This document shows, in pieces, positions 1 to 10,195 of a stretch of 64,000 nucleotides of DNA (position 1 is the first letter of the stretch; each line of letters begins with the position of its first letter). Source of the DNA: SHZL01 sp963815185. Its GTDB lineage: Bacteria > Pseudomonadota > Gammaproteobacteria > Xanthomonadales > SZUA-36. The notes under the pieces were generated by a model that saw only the letters and a list, made by a program, of their open reading frames with translations, was not told where the DNA came from and made no database searches. The stretch lies in NCBI GenBank assembly GCA_963815185.1, contig CAWFGC010000009.1:806001-870000 (forward strand), in the 5' to 3' direction. The position numbers and the translations under genes are program-made.

Positions 1-809
1 CAACGCACAATTGACAGCGGTTTCCAAATCCGCGTCTTTCAATGATGACTTGAGGATTTTTGCGACCCATCTCCAGTTGAACTTTGCCACCGCGGCTGGC
101 GACTTTGCTGCGGATGCCGGTGCCTGTTTCCACGGAGCCGGTGAAACTCAATGCGTTTACCTCTGTACTTTCCACCAAAGTATTTCCGACAATGCGCCCG
201 GGGCCCATCACCAAGTTAAATACGCCTGCCGGCATACCCGCCTCGGCAATAATCTTTGTTAATTCCCAGGCGCAGGCCGGCGCCTGCTCTGCCGGTTTTA
301 TTACAACGGTGTTGCCGTATGCCAGGGCCGGGGCGATTTTCCATGCGGGAATAGCAATAGGAAAGTTCCACGGGGCAATCAGACCAACTACCCCCACCGC
401 GTCGCGGGTGATTTCGACATTTATTCCCGGGCGCACCGAAGGCAAAGTTTTTCGCCCGGTATGCGCAAGGTTTCGGCGGCAAAGAATTTGAAAAATGTGA
501 GCTGCTCGTGTGACTTCGCCTATACCTTCCGCCAGGGTCTTGCCTTCTTCTCGCGCCAGCAAATCGCCCAGTTCCGAACTGCGGGACAACAATGCAGCGC
601 CAACGGCCTCCAGCAAATCGTGTCGCTGCTGAATGCCGCCATAACGCCAGGCGCCCAGTGCATTTCTGGCGGCGTCAATTGCGCTTTCGGTTTGCTTGAC
701 GTCCGCTTGCGCAAATTGACCGATGATATCGGCCGTATCAGAAGGATTGATATTGTCGCGGTAACTGCTGCCGGCAGCCCAGCTTCCATCGATTAATGAT
801 CAATCTCAT
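1..809 (-). pseudogene. Aldehyde dehydrogenase, 5' part, cut by window edge and frameshifted
   Basis: NAD(P)-dependent aldehyde dehydrogenase family. Pieced-together frames read IDGSWAAGSSYRDNINPSDT, a central APWNFPIAIPAWKIAPALA block, then LSFTGSVETG and QLEMGRKNPQ, which are the N-terminal half and the conserved ALDH core. The ATG at 809 gives MRLIIN and rejoins the family frame only after an indel. Further frame changes lie near 493 (run of T), near 440 and near 45 (run of A). The catalytic Cys lies beyond the left edge. It is transcribed divergently from the MFS gene, with two operator-like sites between them. In this locus an attractive role is 2,5-dioxopentanoate (alpha-ketoglutarate semialdehyde) dehydrogenase, the last step of D-arabinose oxidation, but substrate cannot be read from this half. 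The frame changes may be sequencing errors. Confidence 0.8.
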
Positions 810-894
810 TCATCTTTATTCCCCTGCAAACAGCCTGAAAATGGTGTTGATTTGGCTAGGGCAATTACACGTATATCGAAGATCAAGTATCCAA

Positions 895-906
895 CTGACA
901 TGTTTC
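895..906. promoter_or_regulatory. Operator-like palindrome, site 1 (CTGACATGTTTC)
   Basis: Matches 10 of 12 positions of the recurrent palindrome CTAACATGTYAG in reverse orientation. It lies between the divergent aldehyde dehydrogenase and MFS genes, 86 bases from the dehydrogenase start. The surrounding 810-1096 stretch is AT-rich and holds no gene that I recognise. Confidence 0.5.
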
Positions 907-964
907 TATACTATAATTATGACCTTTGGACAATTAAATTACATGCTTTTGGATATACTAATAT

Positions 965-976
965 GTTACATGTTAA
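965..976. promoter_or_regulatory. Operator-like palindrome, site 2 (GTTACATGTTAA)
   Basis: Weaker member of the motif set (9 of 12 to CTAACATGTTAG, intact ACATGT core), 70 bases from site 1 and about 120 bases before the likely GTG start of the MFS gene. It is counted mainly because it shares the spacer with a better site. Confidence 0.4.
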
Positions 977-1096
977 TTTCCGAGAGTACCAAGATCTTTG
1001 GTTTATACTGTTCACCCAGTTCTCCTTAGTGCCGAAATCGATGCTTGATACCATCTTTTTGCGCGATGCTGAATTGTTGTCCGGGCCCGGCCAGCA

Positions 1097-2573
1097 GTGA
1101 CCCTGGCCACGCCGCAGCCTGATCTGCCTGGGCAGGTACGGTCAACTCCGCCGGCTCAACCCATGGCCATCTTGTCCTCCACGGGTGAGGCGGCTGCGGA
1201 CCTCCGCGGCCAGTTGTCCTGGGCATTCGTCGAATTCGCCCGCAACCCTTATCTCACTCTGATACTGATCTTCGTCTTTCCGCCTTATTTCGCCAACGTG
1301 GTTGTTGGCGATGCGGTCCGCGGACAGGAGATGTGGGGACTGTGCAATACCATAGTCAGCATGCTGGTCGGCTTGCTGGCGCCGTTCCTCGGCGCCATGT
1401 CGGATCGCCAGGGCCGGCGCAAGACCTGGCTGGCGGGCACATTTACGCTCATGGTTGGCTGCTGTTGCGCGCTCTGGTATGCCATGCCCGGCGCCGTGGG
1501 CGGCTTGTCGGTAACGACCATCCTGGTGCTCGCCGGCACCCTATTGGGTTGTTTCCTTATCAGCGAGGTGTTCCACAACAGCATGCTGCCTTCCATCGCA
1601 CCGTCGGAGCGGATCGGCATGCTCTCCGGGCTGGGGCTGTCCTTTAACAACACCGGCTCGCTGCTGGTGTTGCTGTTGATGTTGCTGGGCGTGGCCCTGC
1701 CCGCCTCCGGAGTAGTGGACTGGCCTTTTCTTCCGGACAAGCCCCTGTTCGGGTTGGATCCTGCGCGGCAGGAACACAACCGTATCGCCGGCCCTTTGGC
1801 AGGGATTTGGTTGCTGGTTTTCATCGTTCCATTTATGTTGTGGACACCTGATCGTGCCTCAACGGGTATCACGGTCCGGCAGGCGGTGCGCGAAGGAATG
1901 GTCAGGTTTGGCAAACCATCCGCCAGGCGCGGCAGGTTTCTAATGAGGCATGTACCTGCTGGCGAGGATGTTCTATAACGACGGCAAGGTGGCCATCATT
2001 GCCTACAGTGGAATTTATGCAGCGGGCACGTTCAAGTGGGAACTGGTTGAGATGTTGGTGTTCGCGATCTTGTTGACCCCGTTTCCATTATCGGGCGGTT
2101 CTCGGCGGCTGGCTGGACAGCCGGTTCGGATCCAGGAATGCTATTCGGATCACAATCTGTGTGACCGCGCTTGCGACCCTGGGTGCTGTTTCCTGCGCCG
2201 CCGATCGGGTTTTGTTCCTGCCCTTCGATGCCGTTGCGGCTGGAAATCTTTGGTCATTACCGTATTTCCAGACTCTGCCGGAAGTGGTCTACCTTGGCCT
2301 GTACATGATACTTGCGTGTTTTATCACTGCTGCTTTTGCCACCAGCCGTTCGATGATGGCCCGCATTGCACCGGTATCGATGTTAAGTCAGTTCTCGGGC
2401 TTTACGCTCTGTCTGGGAGTGCCACAGCGTTCCTGGGGCACGGCATGGTGACGCTCTTCACCGCGGTTTCGCACAGCCAGAGCGTTGGCTTGGGCTCTGC
2501 TGTCATTTTGCTGGGGATTGGCATGTTGTTGATGCACTGGGTGCGCGAGGAACGCGCGCCCGATCTGGTGTAA
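1097..2573 (+). pseudogene. UMF1-family MFS transporter, several frameshifts
   Basis: Inner-membrane major facilitator of the UMF1/Atg22-like group, about 490 residues. The first frame carries an early PPYFANVVVGD helix and the loop GAMSDRQGRRKTWL. After frame changes near 1905 and 1948 the family signature MYLLARMFYNDGKVAIIAYS appears, and further changes near 2100 and 2395 are needed to reach the C-terminal helices ending at 2573. The start is uncertain: a GTG at 1097 or an ATG at 1163, neither with a convincing ribosome site. It precedes the PhyH-like gene on the same strand and probably shares its promoter, near operator-like sites 1 and 2. Substrate unknown; in this locus a sugar or oligosaccharide is possible. 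Either a decayed gene or a patch of poor sequence. Confidence 0.75.
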
Positions 2574-2648
2574 TTGCTGTTCGTATTCAAGTCCGGAAAG
2601 GCAACGCTGAATTCAGTATCCATGTATTCGTCAAAAGAGGATCAATCA

Positions 2649-3482
2649 ATGCCCGCCGATTTCGGGAAATACCCGGAGCGCGGCTATTGCTGGCCATTAC
2701 ACGCCTTTTCCGCAGATCACGCCCAAGTCCTGTGCGGTAAATTTCTCGCCTACCGCGATAACAATATCGGGCGATTCAAAGGCGCCTTGCCCCGTGAGCT
2801 TGGCCCCTTGCTGATCGACACGCACCTTGGCTTGAAATGGGTTTATGAGTTGGCCAGCCATCCGGCCATTCTGGATGCAGTGGAACGGGTGCTGGGACCG
2901 AACGTGATGGTCTGGAACACGCACTGGTTTCCGAAATTCCCCGGCGATGGCACCTATGTTTCCTGGCACCAGGATGCCACCTACTGGGGCTTGAATCCAC
3001 CCAACGTGACCACCGCCTGGATTGCACTCTCCAGCAGTTCAACGGAAAACGGATGTCTTCGCGTGGTGCCCGGTACTCACCAGGGTGAACTGTTACCGCA
3101 AAGGGAAACCTTTGCTCCTTCCAACATGCTCTCCCGGGGCCAGGAGATTGCAGTGCAGGTCGACGAGGCCAGGGCCGTGAACTTGGTGCTTGGGCCGGGA
3201 GAATTTTCTTTGCATCATATTGGAATCGTGCATGGCTCGGGTCCAAACCTGAGCAATGAAGCCAGAATCGGCCTGGCCATCCGCTACATTTCGCCCGATG
3301 TAGTACAGCAAGGCGCGGAGCCGGATGTCGTCCTGCTGGTGCGGGGAGCCGATGAGTACGGGCACTTTGAAATTGCCGAACCGCCGGATCGTGACTGGGC
3401 GTTCGGGCAGAGCGTGACGCAAGCCGAAGCGCTGGCGAGGAAAATTCGTAACAACGCAACCCAGGGGAGGGCACGAACATGA
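2649..3482 (+). CDS. Phytanoyl-CoA dioxygenase (PhyH) family protein
   Basis: Non-haem Fe(II)/2-oxoglutarate oxygenase of the PhyH family, 277 residues, intact. Iron ligands are visible as His107 and Asp109 in SWHQDATYW and His195 in VHGSGPN, with Arg206 as the likely 2-oxoglutarate anchor. The ATG at 2649 is preferred to an in-frame ATG at 2622 because AGAGG lies 8 bases upstream. The stop overlaps the start of the following SDR (ATGA), so the two are probably translationally coupled. PhyH proteins hydroxylate varied substrates including acyl-CoAs and small natural products, so the substrate is not predictable here. The pair may act on a non-sugar side chain of the imported material, which is a guess. 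Confidence 0.85.
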   Translation: MPADFGKYPERGYCWPLHAFSADHAQVLCGKFLAYRDNNIGRFKGALPRELGPLLIDTHLGLKWVYELASHPAILDAVERVLGPNVMVWNTHWFPKFPGDGTYVSWHQDATYWGLNPPNVTTAWIALSSSSTENGCLRVVPGTHQGELLPQRETFAPSNMLSRGQEIAVQVDEARAVNLVLGPGEFSLHHIGIVHGSGPNLSNEARIGLAIRYISPDVVQQGAEPDVVLLVRGADEYGHFEIAEPPDRDWAFGQSVTQAEALARKIRNNATQGRART

Positions 3483-4243
3483 GATTGGAAAAAAAAGTCG
3501 CGGTAGTTACAGGCGCAGGCGCAGGCATTGGTGAGGCAACGGCGCTCAGGTTCGCACGGGAAGGCGCACGCGTTCTTGCGGTCGATATCGATGGTCAGCG
3601 CGCACGGCAGGTGGTTGAGAAAGTCCGGGAGGCTGGCGGAGAAGCAGAAGCCCTGGAGGCCGATGTAGCCATAGAAGAAAGCGGTCAGCGCATTGCCGAA
3701 CGCGTCCTCGGCCTATGGTCGAAGTATGACATCCTGGTGAACAATGCTGCTGTCTTCCGCCATAAGCGCGTTGAGGATGCGGTGCGCGAGGACTGGGAGA
3801 GGGTGATGAGCGTCAATGTCATGGGCACCAGCTTCTGTTCCAAGTATGCCGTGAAAGCCATGAAACAGCAGGCGGGCGGAAGCATAGTCAATGTCGCCTC
3901 GATTAATGGCTTGATTGCCATGGCGGACTGGATGACCTATAACGCTTCGAAGGCCGCCATCGTGGAAATCTCAAAGTCCATGTCGCTCGATCTCGGACCA
4001 TTCAACATTCGTGTCAATTGCATCTGCCCGGGCGTAACCCTGACACCGTCGCTGGAGCGCGTATTCGTGGAATACAACGTCGAGCCCGAACAGGCGGTAA
4101 AGGAATTTATCAGCCACCGTTGCCACATTAAGCGGTTTGGCAGGCCCGATGAAATTGCATCCGCCATCCTGTTTGCGGCTTCGGATGAAGCTTCCTATAT
4201 GACCGGCGCAACTCTGGTGGTGGATGGCGGCTATTCAGCCTAG
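3479..4243 (+). CDS. Short-chain dehydrogenase/reductase (classical SDR)
   Basis: NAD(P)-dependent oxidoreductase of 254 residues, the usual classical SDR length. It shows the cofactor motif TGAGAGIG (residues 11-18), NNAAV near 89-92, catalytic Ser141, Tyr154 and Lys158 (YNASK), and the C-terminal GATLVVDGGYS. Asp36 after the second strand (LAVDID) suggests preference for NAD(H). It overlaps the PhyH-like gene by 4 bases and would logically oxidise the alcohol made by that oxygenase, or act as a sugar or aldonate dehydrogenase. The substrate is not determined by sequence. Confidence 0.9.
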   Translation: MRLEKKVAVVTGAGAGIGEATALRFAREGARVLAVDIDGQRARQVVEKVREAGGEAEALEADVAIEESGQRIAERVLGLWSKYDILVNNAAVFRHKRVEDAVREDWERVMSVNVMGTSFCSKYAVKAMKQQAGGSIVNVASINGLIAMADWMTYNASKAAIVEISKSMSLDLGPFNIRVNCICPGVTLTPSLERVFVEYNVEPEQAVKEFISHRCHIKRFGRPDEIASAILFAASDEASYMTGATLVVDGGYSA

Positions 4244-4363
4244 TGGCCTGTAAAAGCCAATAGCGACAGTGCCTTGCGTACCGGAACGGCCGATTTCCAT
4301 ATCGCACGCCTTTCAGGTTCGCTGTGAGTTCTGTCATGACGATACGTTATCCTCTTATTCTGA

Positions 4364-5445
4364 CTATGATGGAGCAATAGAAGTCGCACCATTAAGGTTG
4401 GAACGTATACAGGCATCAACCAATGCCATGGTTTTGAATACATCGTCACAGGACGAAATTAATACGTCATCTTCACCGGCGGCGTAGCGCTGCAGGTTAG
4501 CCATGACCCCGATAAAACCATCCGGGAACCAGCCACCTTGCAAAGGAACCGCAACAAAACCATCAGCACCTTCAGTTTTTATTTCCATTTCATCCGGTTC
4601 ACCTTCAGGATAATTCAGCAGTATGCCCAATTTAATCCAGGCACATCCTTTCTCACCATCAATACGTAACGAAGCATCCTGATGTTCGGGACCGTGTTTA
4701 TATGTATGGTTCATGGCAAGCGAACAGCGAATAGGGGCATCGAATTCAAGTATTGTGCTGGCACGCGCATCCGCCAGTCGCGGGTAATCGGGGTGTTTGA
4801 CACTCTTGCTGTACACGCCGATTGGCTCTCCCAGTACGGAGCGCATCCAGTCCATATAATGGATCGAGTGCATAACAACTTCCATGGCCTCCAACGCTTC
4901 CATATGTGGCCAACATTCCCAAGGCTGCCGTGCGGTCAGATGTAAATCCATATCAGTGATCTCGCCGATCATATCCTGCTCAATCGCATCTCGCAGTGCC
5001 AGCATCATCGGTGAGAAACGTAACTGGAAATTTACCTTGGCGATGATGGGCTTTTCCTTAACGATCTTGCAAATCTCACGCGCTTCATCAAGGTTGGCGC
5101 CCGCGGCTTTTGCAAAACTGCAACGGCTTTAGCCGGGATTTTCTTAACAACCTCCAGAAGATGTACCGGCGGTACAGCAATATCCAGTATTGCATCCTGG
5201 TTTAGTGCTTCTTCCAACGTTTTATAAACAACAGGAATATCATGTGCGCTGGCCACTTTTTGTGCTTGTTCTTGTTTCACATCAAAGATACCTTGCACTT
5301 CAAAACCACTTTTCATATATGCAGGCAAATGTGCGTCGGTGATAATACTGCCGGCACCAATGATGACGATGGGGCGTTTGGTAGATGGCATTGGCCAGGT
5401 CTGTTTAAGAGAGCGGATTCGACCTGCCATGTTTGACTTTGTCAT
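4364..5445 (-). CDS. Gfo/Idh/MocA-family oxidoreductase, one frameshift
   Basis: NAD(P)-dependent sugar-type oxidoreductase, about 360 residues. The N-terminal frame (5445 to about 5110) has the Rossmann segment VIIGAGSI and reaches the QKP motif. After a one-base frame change just past QKP the protein continues as GANLDEAREICK and the C-terminal domain to 4364. ATG 5445 follows an AGGAG about 8 bases upstream. It is a divergent paralog of the intact Gfo/Idh protein at 20409-21485 (shared IIGAG, HLP, QKP, PWE and IDG..G blocks). These enzymes oxidise or epimerise sugars, inositols or their acids. The frameshift lies in GC-rich sequence and could be an error. Confidence 0.8.
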
Positions 5446-5476
5446 CTATATCACTCCTGATTGAATGCTTTTTTTT

Positions 5477-5557
5477 TCAGTTGGGCGAGGTTATAGAGGT
5501 CCGTGGCTTATCCCGCATTTCCACACGGTAAATGTGTTCGCAATACAGCAATGCAAC
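5477..5557 (-). pseudogene. 3' remnant of a MaoC-type dehydratase gene
   Basis: Translated on the minus strand this 81-base stretch reads VALLYCEHIYRVEMRDKPR and runs to a TGA at 5477-5479. The C-terminus of the MaoC-like protein at 10196-10645 is VLYCEHIYMVEMRDLT, and the DNA is also closely similar (shared TGTGTTCGCAATACAG on the plus strand). No MaoC sequence is evident upstream of it, so it appears to be the tail of a lost copy. Confidence 0.5.
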
Positions 5558-5627
5558 TTATTAATCAGGCCAGGGCTCTGGGTATTGCAGACAACAAGAA
5601 TCCAGATTCCTAAGCAAGCTTGCGATA

Positions 5628-7641
5628 TTAACCAGTAGCATCAGGCACTTCATAATCGGTTGTAGTAGCTACAAAATTGAGGAACCAGTCAATTGCGCTG
5701 GGATCCTTCATGGAGTCACGGCTTAAGGCCTTTTCCTGCGGCCAGCCCAATAATAGCTTTCGCACTGGCACTTCAAGTTTCTTCCCGGTCAATGTATAGG
5801 GTATTTCATCCACAGCATAAAACCTGTCAGGCACATGCCGGGGAGAACATGTTTGCCGCAGCGTCTGTTTCAGGCTGGCAACCAATTCAGCATTCAATTC
5901 AACGCCTTCCTGCATCCGCAGGAACATCGGCATAAAATATCCTCCCCCGGGTAACTCAATACAAACCACAAGACTGTCCGCTATTTCAGGTAATTCTTCA
6001 GCGGTACGGTATATCTCCGCCGTACCGATCCTGACACCAAACCGGTTAAGGGTGGCATCAGAACGGCCCAGAACATAGCAACCACCACGCTGATTAATTT
6101 TTATAAAATCACCATGCCGCCAGACATCCGGAAATTCCGAGAAATAGGATTCATGGTATCGCAGATAATTTTCATCATCGAGAAAATACAAGGGCATGCC
6201 GGGAAACGGTTTTTTACAAACCAACTCCCCCACTTCATCGATGACAGGTTGGCCATCGTCATTCCAAGCCTCTACATCCATTCCCAATCCGCGTACCTGT
6301 ATTTCCCCGGCATAAACAGGCCGGGTAGGCATACCGCCGACAAAGCAACCGATGACTTCCGTACCGCCCGATTGTGATGAAAGCCAGATATCCTCTTTTA
6401 CAACCTTGTAAAACCACTCAAAAGTTTCAGGTGTTGCCGGTGAACCGGTACACATAACGCTGTCCAAATGAGATAAGTCATAGATCTTGCTGGGTTCTAT
6501 GCCATGGCTTTGTAATAACTTCACATAGGTCGGGCTGGCACCAAAAAAGGTTGCGCCAGTATCCGCTGCCATTTTCCAGAGTACATCCACTTGCGGCCAG
6601 GTGGGATGTCCGTCATAAAGAACTGGTGTTGAACCATTCAACAACATGCTCACCTGAAAGTTAAACATTACCCAGCCTGTCGTCGTATAAAAAAAACTGA
6701 TATCACCGGTTTTCAGATTCAGATGAAATTCCACCGTCAGCATCATTTGCATCAGGGCACCAACGTGACTATGCACAATCGCCTTTGGCAGACCTGTTGT
6801 ACCTGATGAAAAAAGCACCCAAAGAGGGTGATCAGCTGGCACGCGGTCAAAACTAAAATCATCTGCGCCAGGGTCCTTCCCCGATAACAAGTCTTCAAAG
6901 AGAATAGCCTCAACCGGTGCAGTTTTGTTTTCCGGTTCCAGATAAGGCAGGAAGACCACCTGCTCCAGACTATCGGACAAGGCAGCAACAATATTTCTGG
7001 TCTCTTCACGGCGATTAAATGATTTGCCCCCATATTGATAGCCATCAACAACAAACAAGCACTTGGGTTTTATCTGGGAAAAACGATCAAGAATGGTCTG
7101 CCGGCCAAATTCCGGTGCGGCATTGGACCAGAGAGCGCCAATGCTGATGGATGCCAGCATGGCAATGACAGATCTCGGGAATATTTGGCATCAAGCAACA
7201 CACGGCATCACCCGGTTTTACTCCGCGTTGGCGCATCCAGGTTGCCAGTATTCGGATCTTTGCTGTTAGCTCACTCCAGTCAACAGTCTCCAATGGCCGT
7301 GTTTCGGAAAGAGAATAAAGTGCCGCCTTTCCCGGCCGTTCATTACGCAGAATATGTTCTGCAAAATTAGCTCTGGATCCAGTAAACCAGCGATTTCCCG
7401 GCCTTATCTCCAGGCTTTCTATTACTTTCTCATAAGACACATCCGAAACTACATCGAAATATTCCCAAAGCGAGGCCCAGAAATCTTCAATGTTATTGAC
7501 CGACCATTGCCACAGTTCCTGATAATCGGCACAGGCCACCAAATCCTTGTCATTCAACCAGTCAATGTATCTCTGAATGTTTGAATTCTTGATGAATGCC
7601 TCATCTGGCCGCCAAAGGAGATCACCTTCTTTTACTGTCAT
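5628..7641 (-). CDS. Acetoacetyl-CoA synthetase-like acyl-CoA ligase, one frameshift
   Basis: AMP-forming ligase of the ANL superfamily, resembling acetoacetate-CoA ligase (AacS), about 665 residues. The N-terminal part has the acetyl-CoA-synthetase N domain (LWQWSVNN, DFWASLWEYF) and MPNIPE. A frame change near 7175 is needed to join it to AMLASISIGALWSNAAPEFG. The AMP-binding signature SSGTTGLPKAIVHSH and a late HGDFIKINQRGG block are present. ATG 7641 has AAGGA 6 bases upstream. It would activate a short keto acid or related acid to its CoA thioester at the cost of ATP. The window also encodes two CaiB-type CoA-transferases, two MaoC proteins and a PhyH protein, so a CoA-thioester branch may exist alongside the sugar pathway. 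Confidence 0.85.
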
Positions 7642-7811
7642 TTACCGTCCTTTTATTTTTATCTGGGAACAGTAGTGTCCCAACGTTTACCGCGTCCAGC
7701 GCGATAAGGTATTGAAGGATATTGATTTAATAACGTCACTCGGAAATTTCGCCGGCTTCCACTGACCAGAAGTCGAACTTACATTTCGCTGTCGGTGGTG
7801 GGGCCCAGCGG

Positions 7812-9239
7812 TCACTGTGGTCGATTAACCAGCACTACCTGGTGTTCGAAAGGGCGCAGCGTACGCCACAAAAAGCCCGCGCCGACGACAAGCGTTGATA
7901 TTCCAACGACAGCAATGGAGTGGCCCAGCGCCATCAGGTTGCGAAATCCGTAATCCGTAACCAATGCGATAGCAGTCGGGCCAAAGCCAATACCCACCAA
8001 GTTCACTACAAAGAGAATAATGGCCGAAACCTGTGATCGAATGTCACTTGGGGTCGCCAATTGAATGATGGTTGGAAACAACACCGAAATGGCAGCTAGC
8101 GCGAAGTACAAGAAAACCAATGCGACGATCTTTGCCGGCATGACTGGGAGGTACACGACAAGCGGGACGAGAAGAGCCGCCGCAATCACGGTTGCAAGCA
8201 TAACCATCAGCGGTGCGGCCCGGTAACCCCGGCCAAAGTAATGATCGGCCAACCAACCCGCGCAAATACCTCCCGCCAGAGCGGGGACCAAGCTGATTGT
8301 GCCCAGACGCATTCCTGTTTCGGCAGTGTCCCATCCGTGTACCCGTATAAAATAGGTCGGCAACCATGCTGTGAAGCCGTAAAGACATAGCGCTGCGAGG
8401 CAGACTCCGGAAACATAGGGCCCATAGAAATTCCGATGGTCCCACATGAAATGCATGACGCTCGCAAAGCTGAGTTGACGGGGGATGCGGCTCTCACCTT
8501 GAGTGCGCTTTTGCCGGGCCGGCTCGGACATCATCGCCAGCGGCACAACCAACGCAAGGCTGAGCATGCCCACCGCGATGAACACCATCTGCCACGGCCG
8601 AATGGTACCGACAATCGGTAATGTCACCGGACCCAATTCCTGGGCGAAACCCGCGATAGAGCCGCCAACGAATAAGGATGCAGCGCCACCAACCACCCCG
8701 CCTAATGCAAAGACACTCATGGCACGTCCCAGCTGTTGCGGCGGAAAGGCGTCCGCCACCATGGCATATGCGCTGGGAGTGAGGGCAGACTCGCCAACAC
8801 CAACCCCCATTCGTGCCAAAAATAGCTGCCCGAAGTTACGGGCGAGTCCGCAGCCCATCGTCAGCAAGCTCCAAACCACCACGCCCATGATGATGACGTA
8901 CTTGCGAACCCACAAGTCCGCCATCCGGCCCATCGGAATTCCGAATAATGTGTAGACGCTGGCAAAAGCCAAGCCACTGAGCAAGCTGATCTCGGTATCG
9001 CTGATTTGGAGGTCGGCCTTGATGGGCTCGATCAACAACACGAGGATCTGCCGGTCAAGGAAAGAGACCATGTAGGTGAGGGACAGTATCGCCAGAATGC
9101 TCCAACTCACCAAACGTGATGGGTATCCATCTTCCGGCCTGTTATCGATGGTGGCCGGGTTCACCGCAGGCACGCGAGAGAAGACATGCGGGTTTCCTGG
9201 CTCAAACGGCGAACTTGCCAGGGCCGCCGGTTCGGGCAT
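7812..9239 (-). CDS. MFS transporter (spinster-like)
   Basis: Inner-membrane major facilitator, 475 residues, intact, about 12 predicted helices. The N-terminal TYMVSFLDRQILVLLIEPIK helix, the loop GRMADLWVRK and ARMGVGVGESALTPSAYAM are typical of the spinster-like/ACS-type MFS proteins common in proteobacterial degradation gene clusters. It follows the PIG-L gene by 15 bases and ends a MaoC - PIG-L - MFS minus-strand run. Probably carries an organic anion or the product of its neighbours; substrate unknown. Confidence 0.85.
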   Translation of the reverse strand: MPEPAALASSPFEPGNPHVFSRVPAVNPATIDNRPEDGYPSRLVSWSILAILSLTYMVSFLDRQILVLLIEPIKADLQISDTEISLLSGLAFASVYTLFGIPMGRMADLWVRKYVIIMGVVVWSLLTMGCGLARNFGQLFLARMGVGVGESALTPSAYAMVADAFPPQQLGRAMSVFALGGVVGGAASLFVGGSIAGFAQELGPVTLPIVGTIRPWQMVFIAVGMLSLALVVPLAMMSEPARQKRTQGESRIPRQLSFASVMHFMWDHRNFYGPYVSGVCLAALCLYGFTAWLPTYFIRVHGWDTAETGMRLGTISLVPALAGGICAGWLADHYFGRGYRAAPLMVMLATVIAAALLVPLVVYLPVMPAKIVALVFLYFALAAISVLFPTIIQLATPSDIRSQVSAIILFVVNLVGIGFGPTAIALVTDYGFRNLMALGHSIAVVGISTLVVGAGFLWRTLRPFEHQVVLVNRPQ

Positions 9240-9254
9240 CTGCCATCAGATGAC

Positions 9255-10133
9255 TCAATGGGGCAGCATCGGAAAAAGTTTCATAATGTCGGCTTCCTGC
9301 GGCTGAAATCCATATTCGCAGATTTCGAATGCTTCGGCTTGCCCGACTGCTGCGCCTCGCTCCTCACCGTACCATTTCTTCAGTGAAGCACGAACGGCAT
9401 CGGAAACAGGGAACGATTTCAACCAATTTCCAAGAAGCTGTCGATTTTCGTTGGGCGTCCCGCGAAAAGCATCCGGCTTGCCCGAAACCCAGGGCAGCCA
9501 TTCATAGAATTGTGATGCATGAGAAGCCAGGGCATCCGCTTTTTGCTCCATGACAGGAGTGATATCAATGGCAATATCAGGCGTGAACGGATTTGGCCTC
9601 TTGAATTCATCGCGGCAGAAGAGATAAAGCGGCGGGTGCCTCAAGGCTGCTGTATCAGGAACAATGCTGGGGACCAATACAAGGTAGGTGGCATCTTGCA
9701 CTACCAATCCGGTATTGCGGTGGTCCGGATGATAGTCATTTGGCCTTGGGAAAATGACAACGTCCGCCTTCCATTCGCGAATGGCTCGAATGACTTGCTT
9801 GCGCAGCTCCAGCGTAGGAAAGAGTTCGCCGTCATGGTTAGGAAGAATCTGGTATTGATCGATTCCCAGCCGCTCTGCGGCTTTCTGCGATTCCTTGTAC
9901 CGTCTCTGGGCCAGTTCGCTGCCGCGCATTTCCTGGTGGCCGGCGTCACCGTTGGTCAAAGAAAGAAATTTTACGTGGTGGCCCAAAGCTGCCCACAGCG
10001 CTGAAGTGCCTCCCGCACAGATATCCGGGTCGTCCGGGTGGGCGCCAACCACCAGAATATTCAGCGGCGCAGCGCTGATCTGATGAGCCAACAGGGCTGC
10101 GAATATTGCGATTACAATTCGAATCCATGGCAT
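9255..10133 (-). CDS. Exported PIG-L (LmbE-type) zinc deacetylase
   Basis: PIG-L superfamily hydrolase, typically a zinc-dependent N-deacetylase of glycosylated substrates such as GlcNAc conjugates. The zinc motif AHPDD (residues 31-35) and the second motif HPDH are both present. I place the start at 10133 because MPWIRIVIAIFAALLAHQISA is a good signal peptide; an in-frame extension to 10238 would only add sequence overlapping the MaoC stop. The predicted periplasmic location differs from most cytoplasmic LmbE relatives. It lies between MaoC and MFS genes, the latter 15 bases downstream. It could deacetylate a sugar or release an N-acyl group before transport; that is inference. Confidence 0.85.
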   Translation of the reverse strand: MPWIRIVIAIFAALLAHQISAAPLNILVVGAHPDDPDICAGGTSALWAALGHHVKFLSLTNGDAGHQEMRGSELAQRRYKESQKAAERLGIDQYQILPNHDGELFPTLELRKQVIRAIREWKADVVIFPRPNDYHPDHRNTGLVVQDATYLVLVPSIVPDTAALRHPPLYLFCRDEFKRPNPFTPDIAIDITPVMEQKADALASHASQFYEWLPWVSGKPDAFRGTPNENRQLLGNWLKSFPVSDAVRASLKKWYGEERGAAVGQAEAFEICEYGFQPQEADIMKLFPMLPH

Positions 10134-10195
10134 GGAAGGCCGTTGCCCGGCGCTTTCGCTTGGCGCATGGAGTGTGCGCCCAAGACCCAAGGAAA

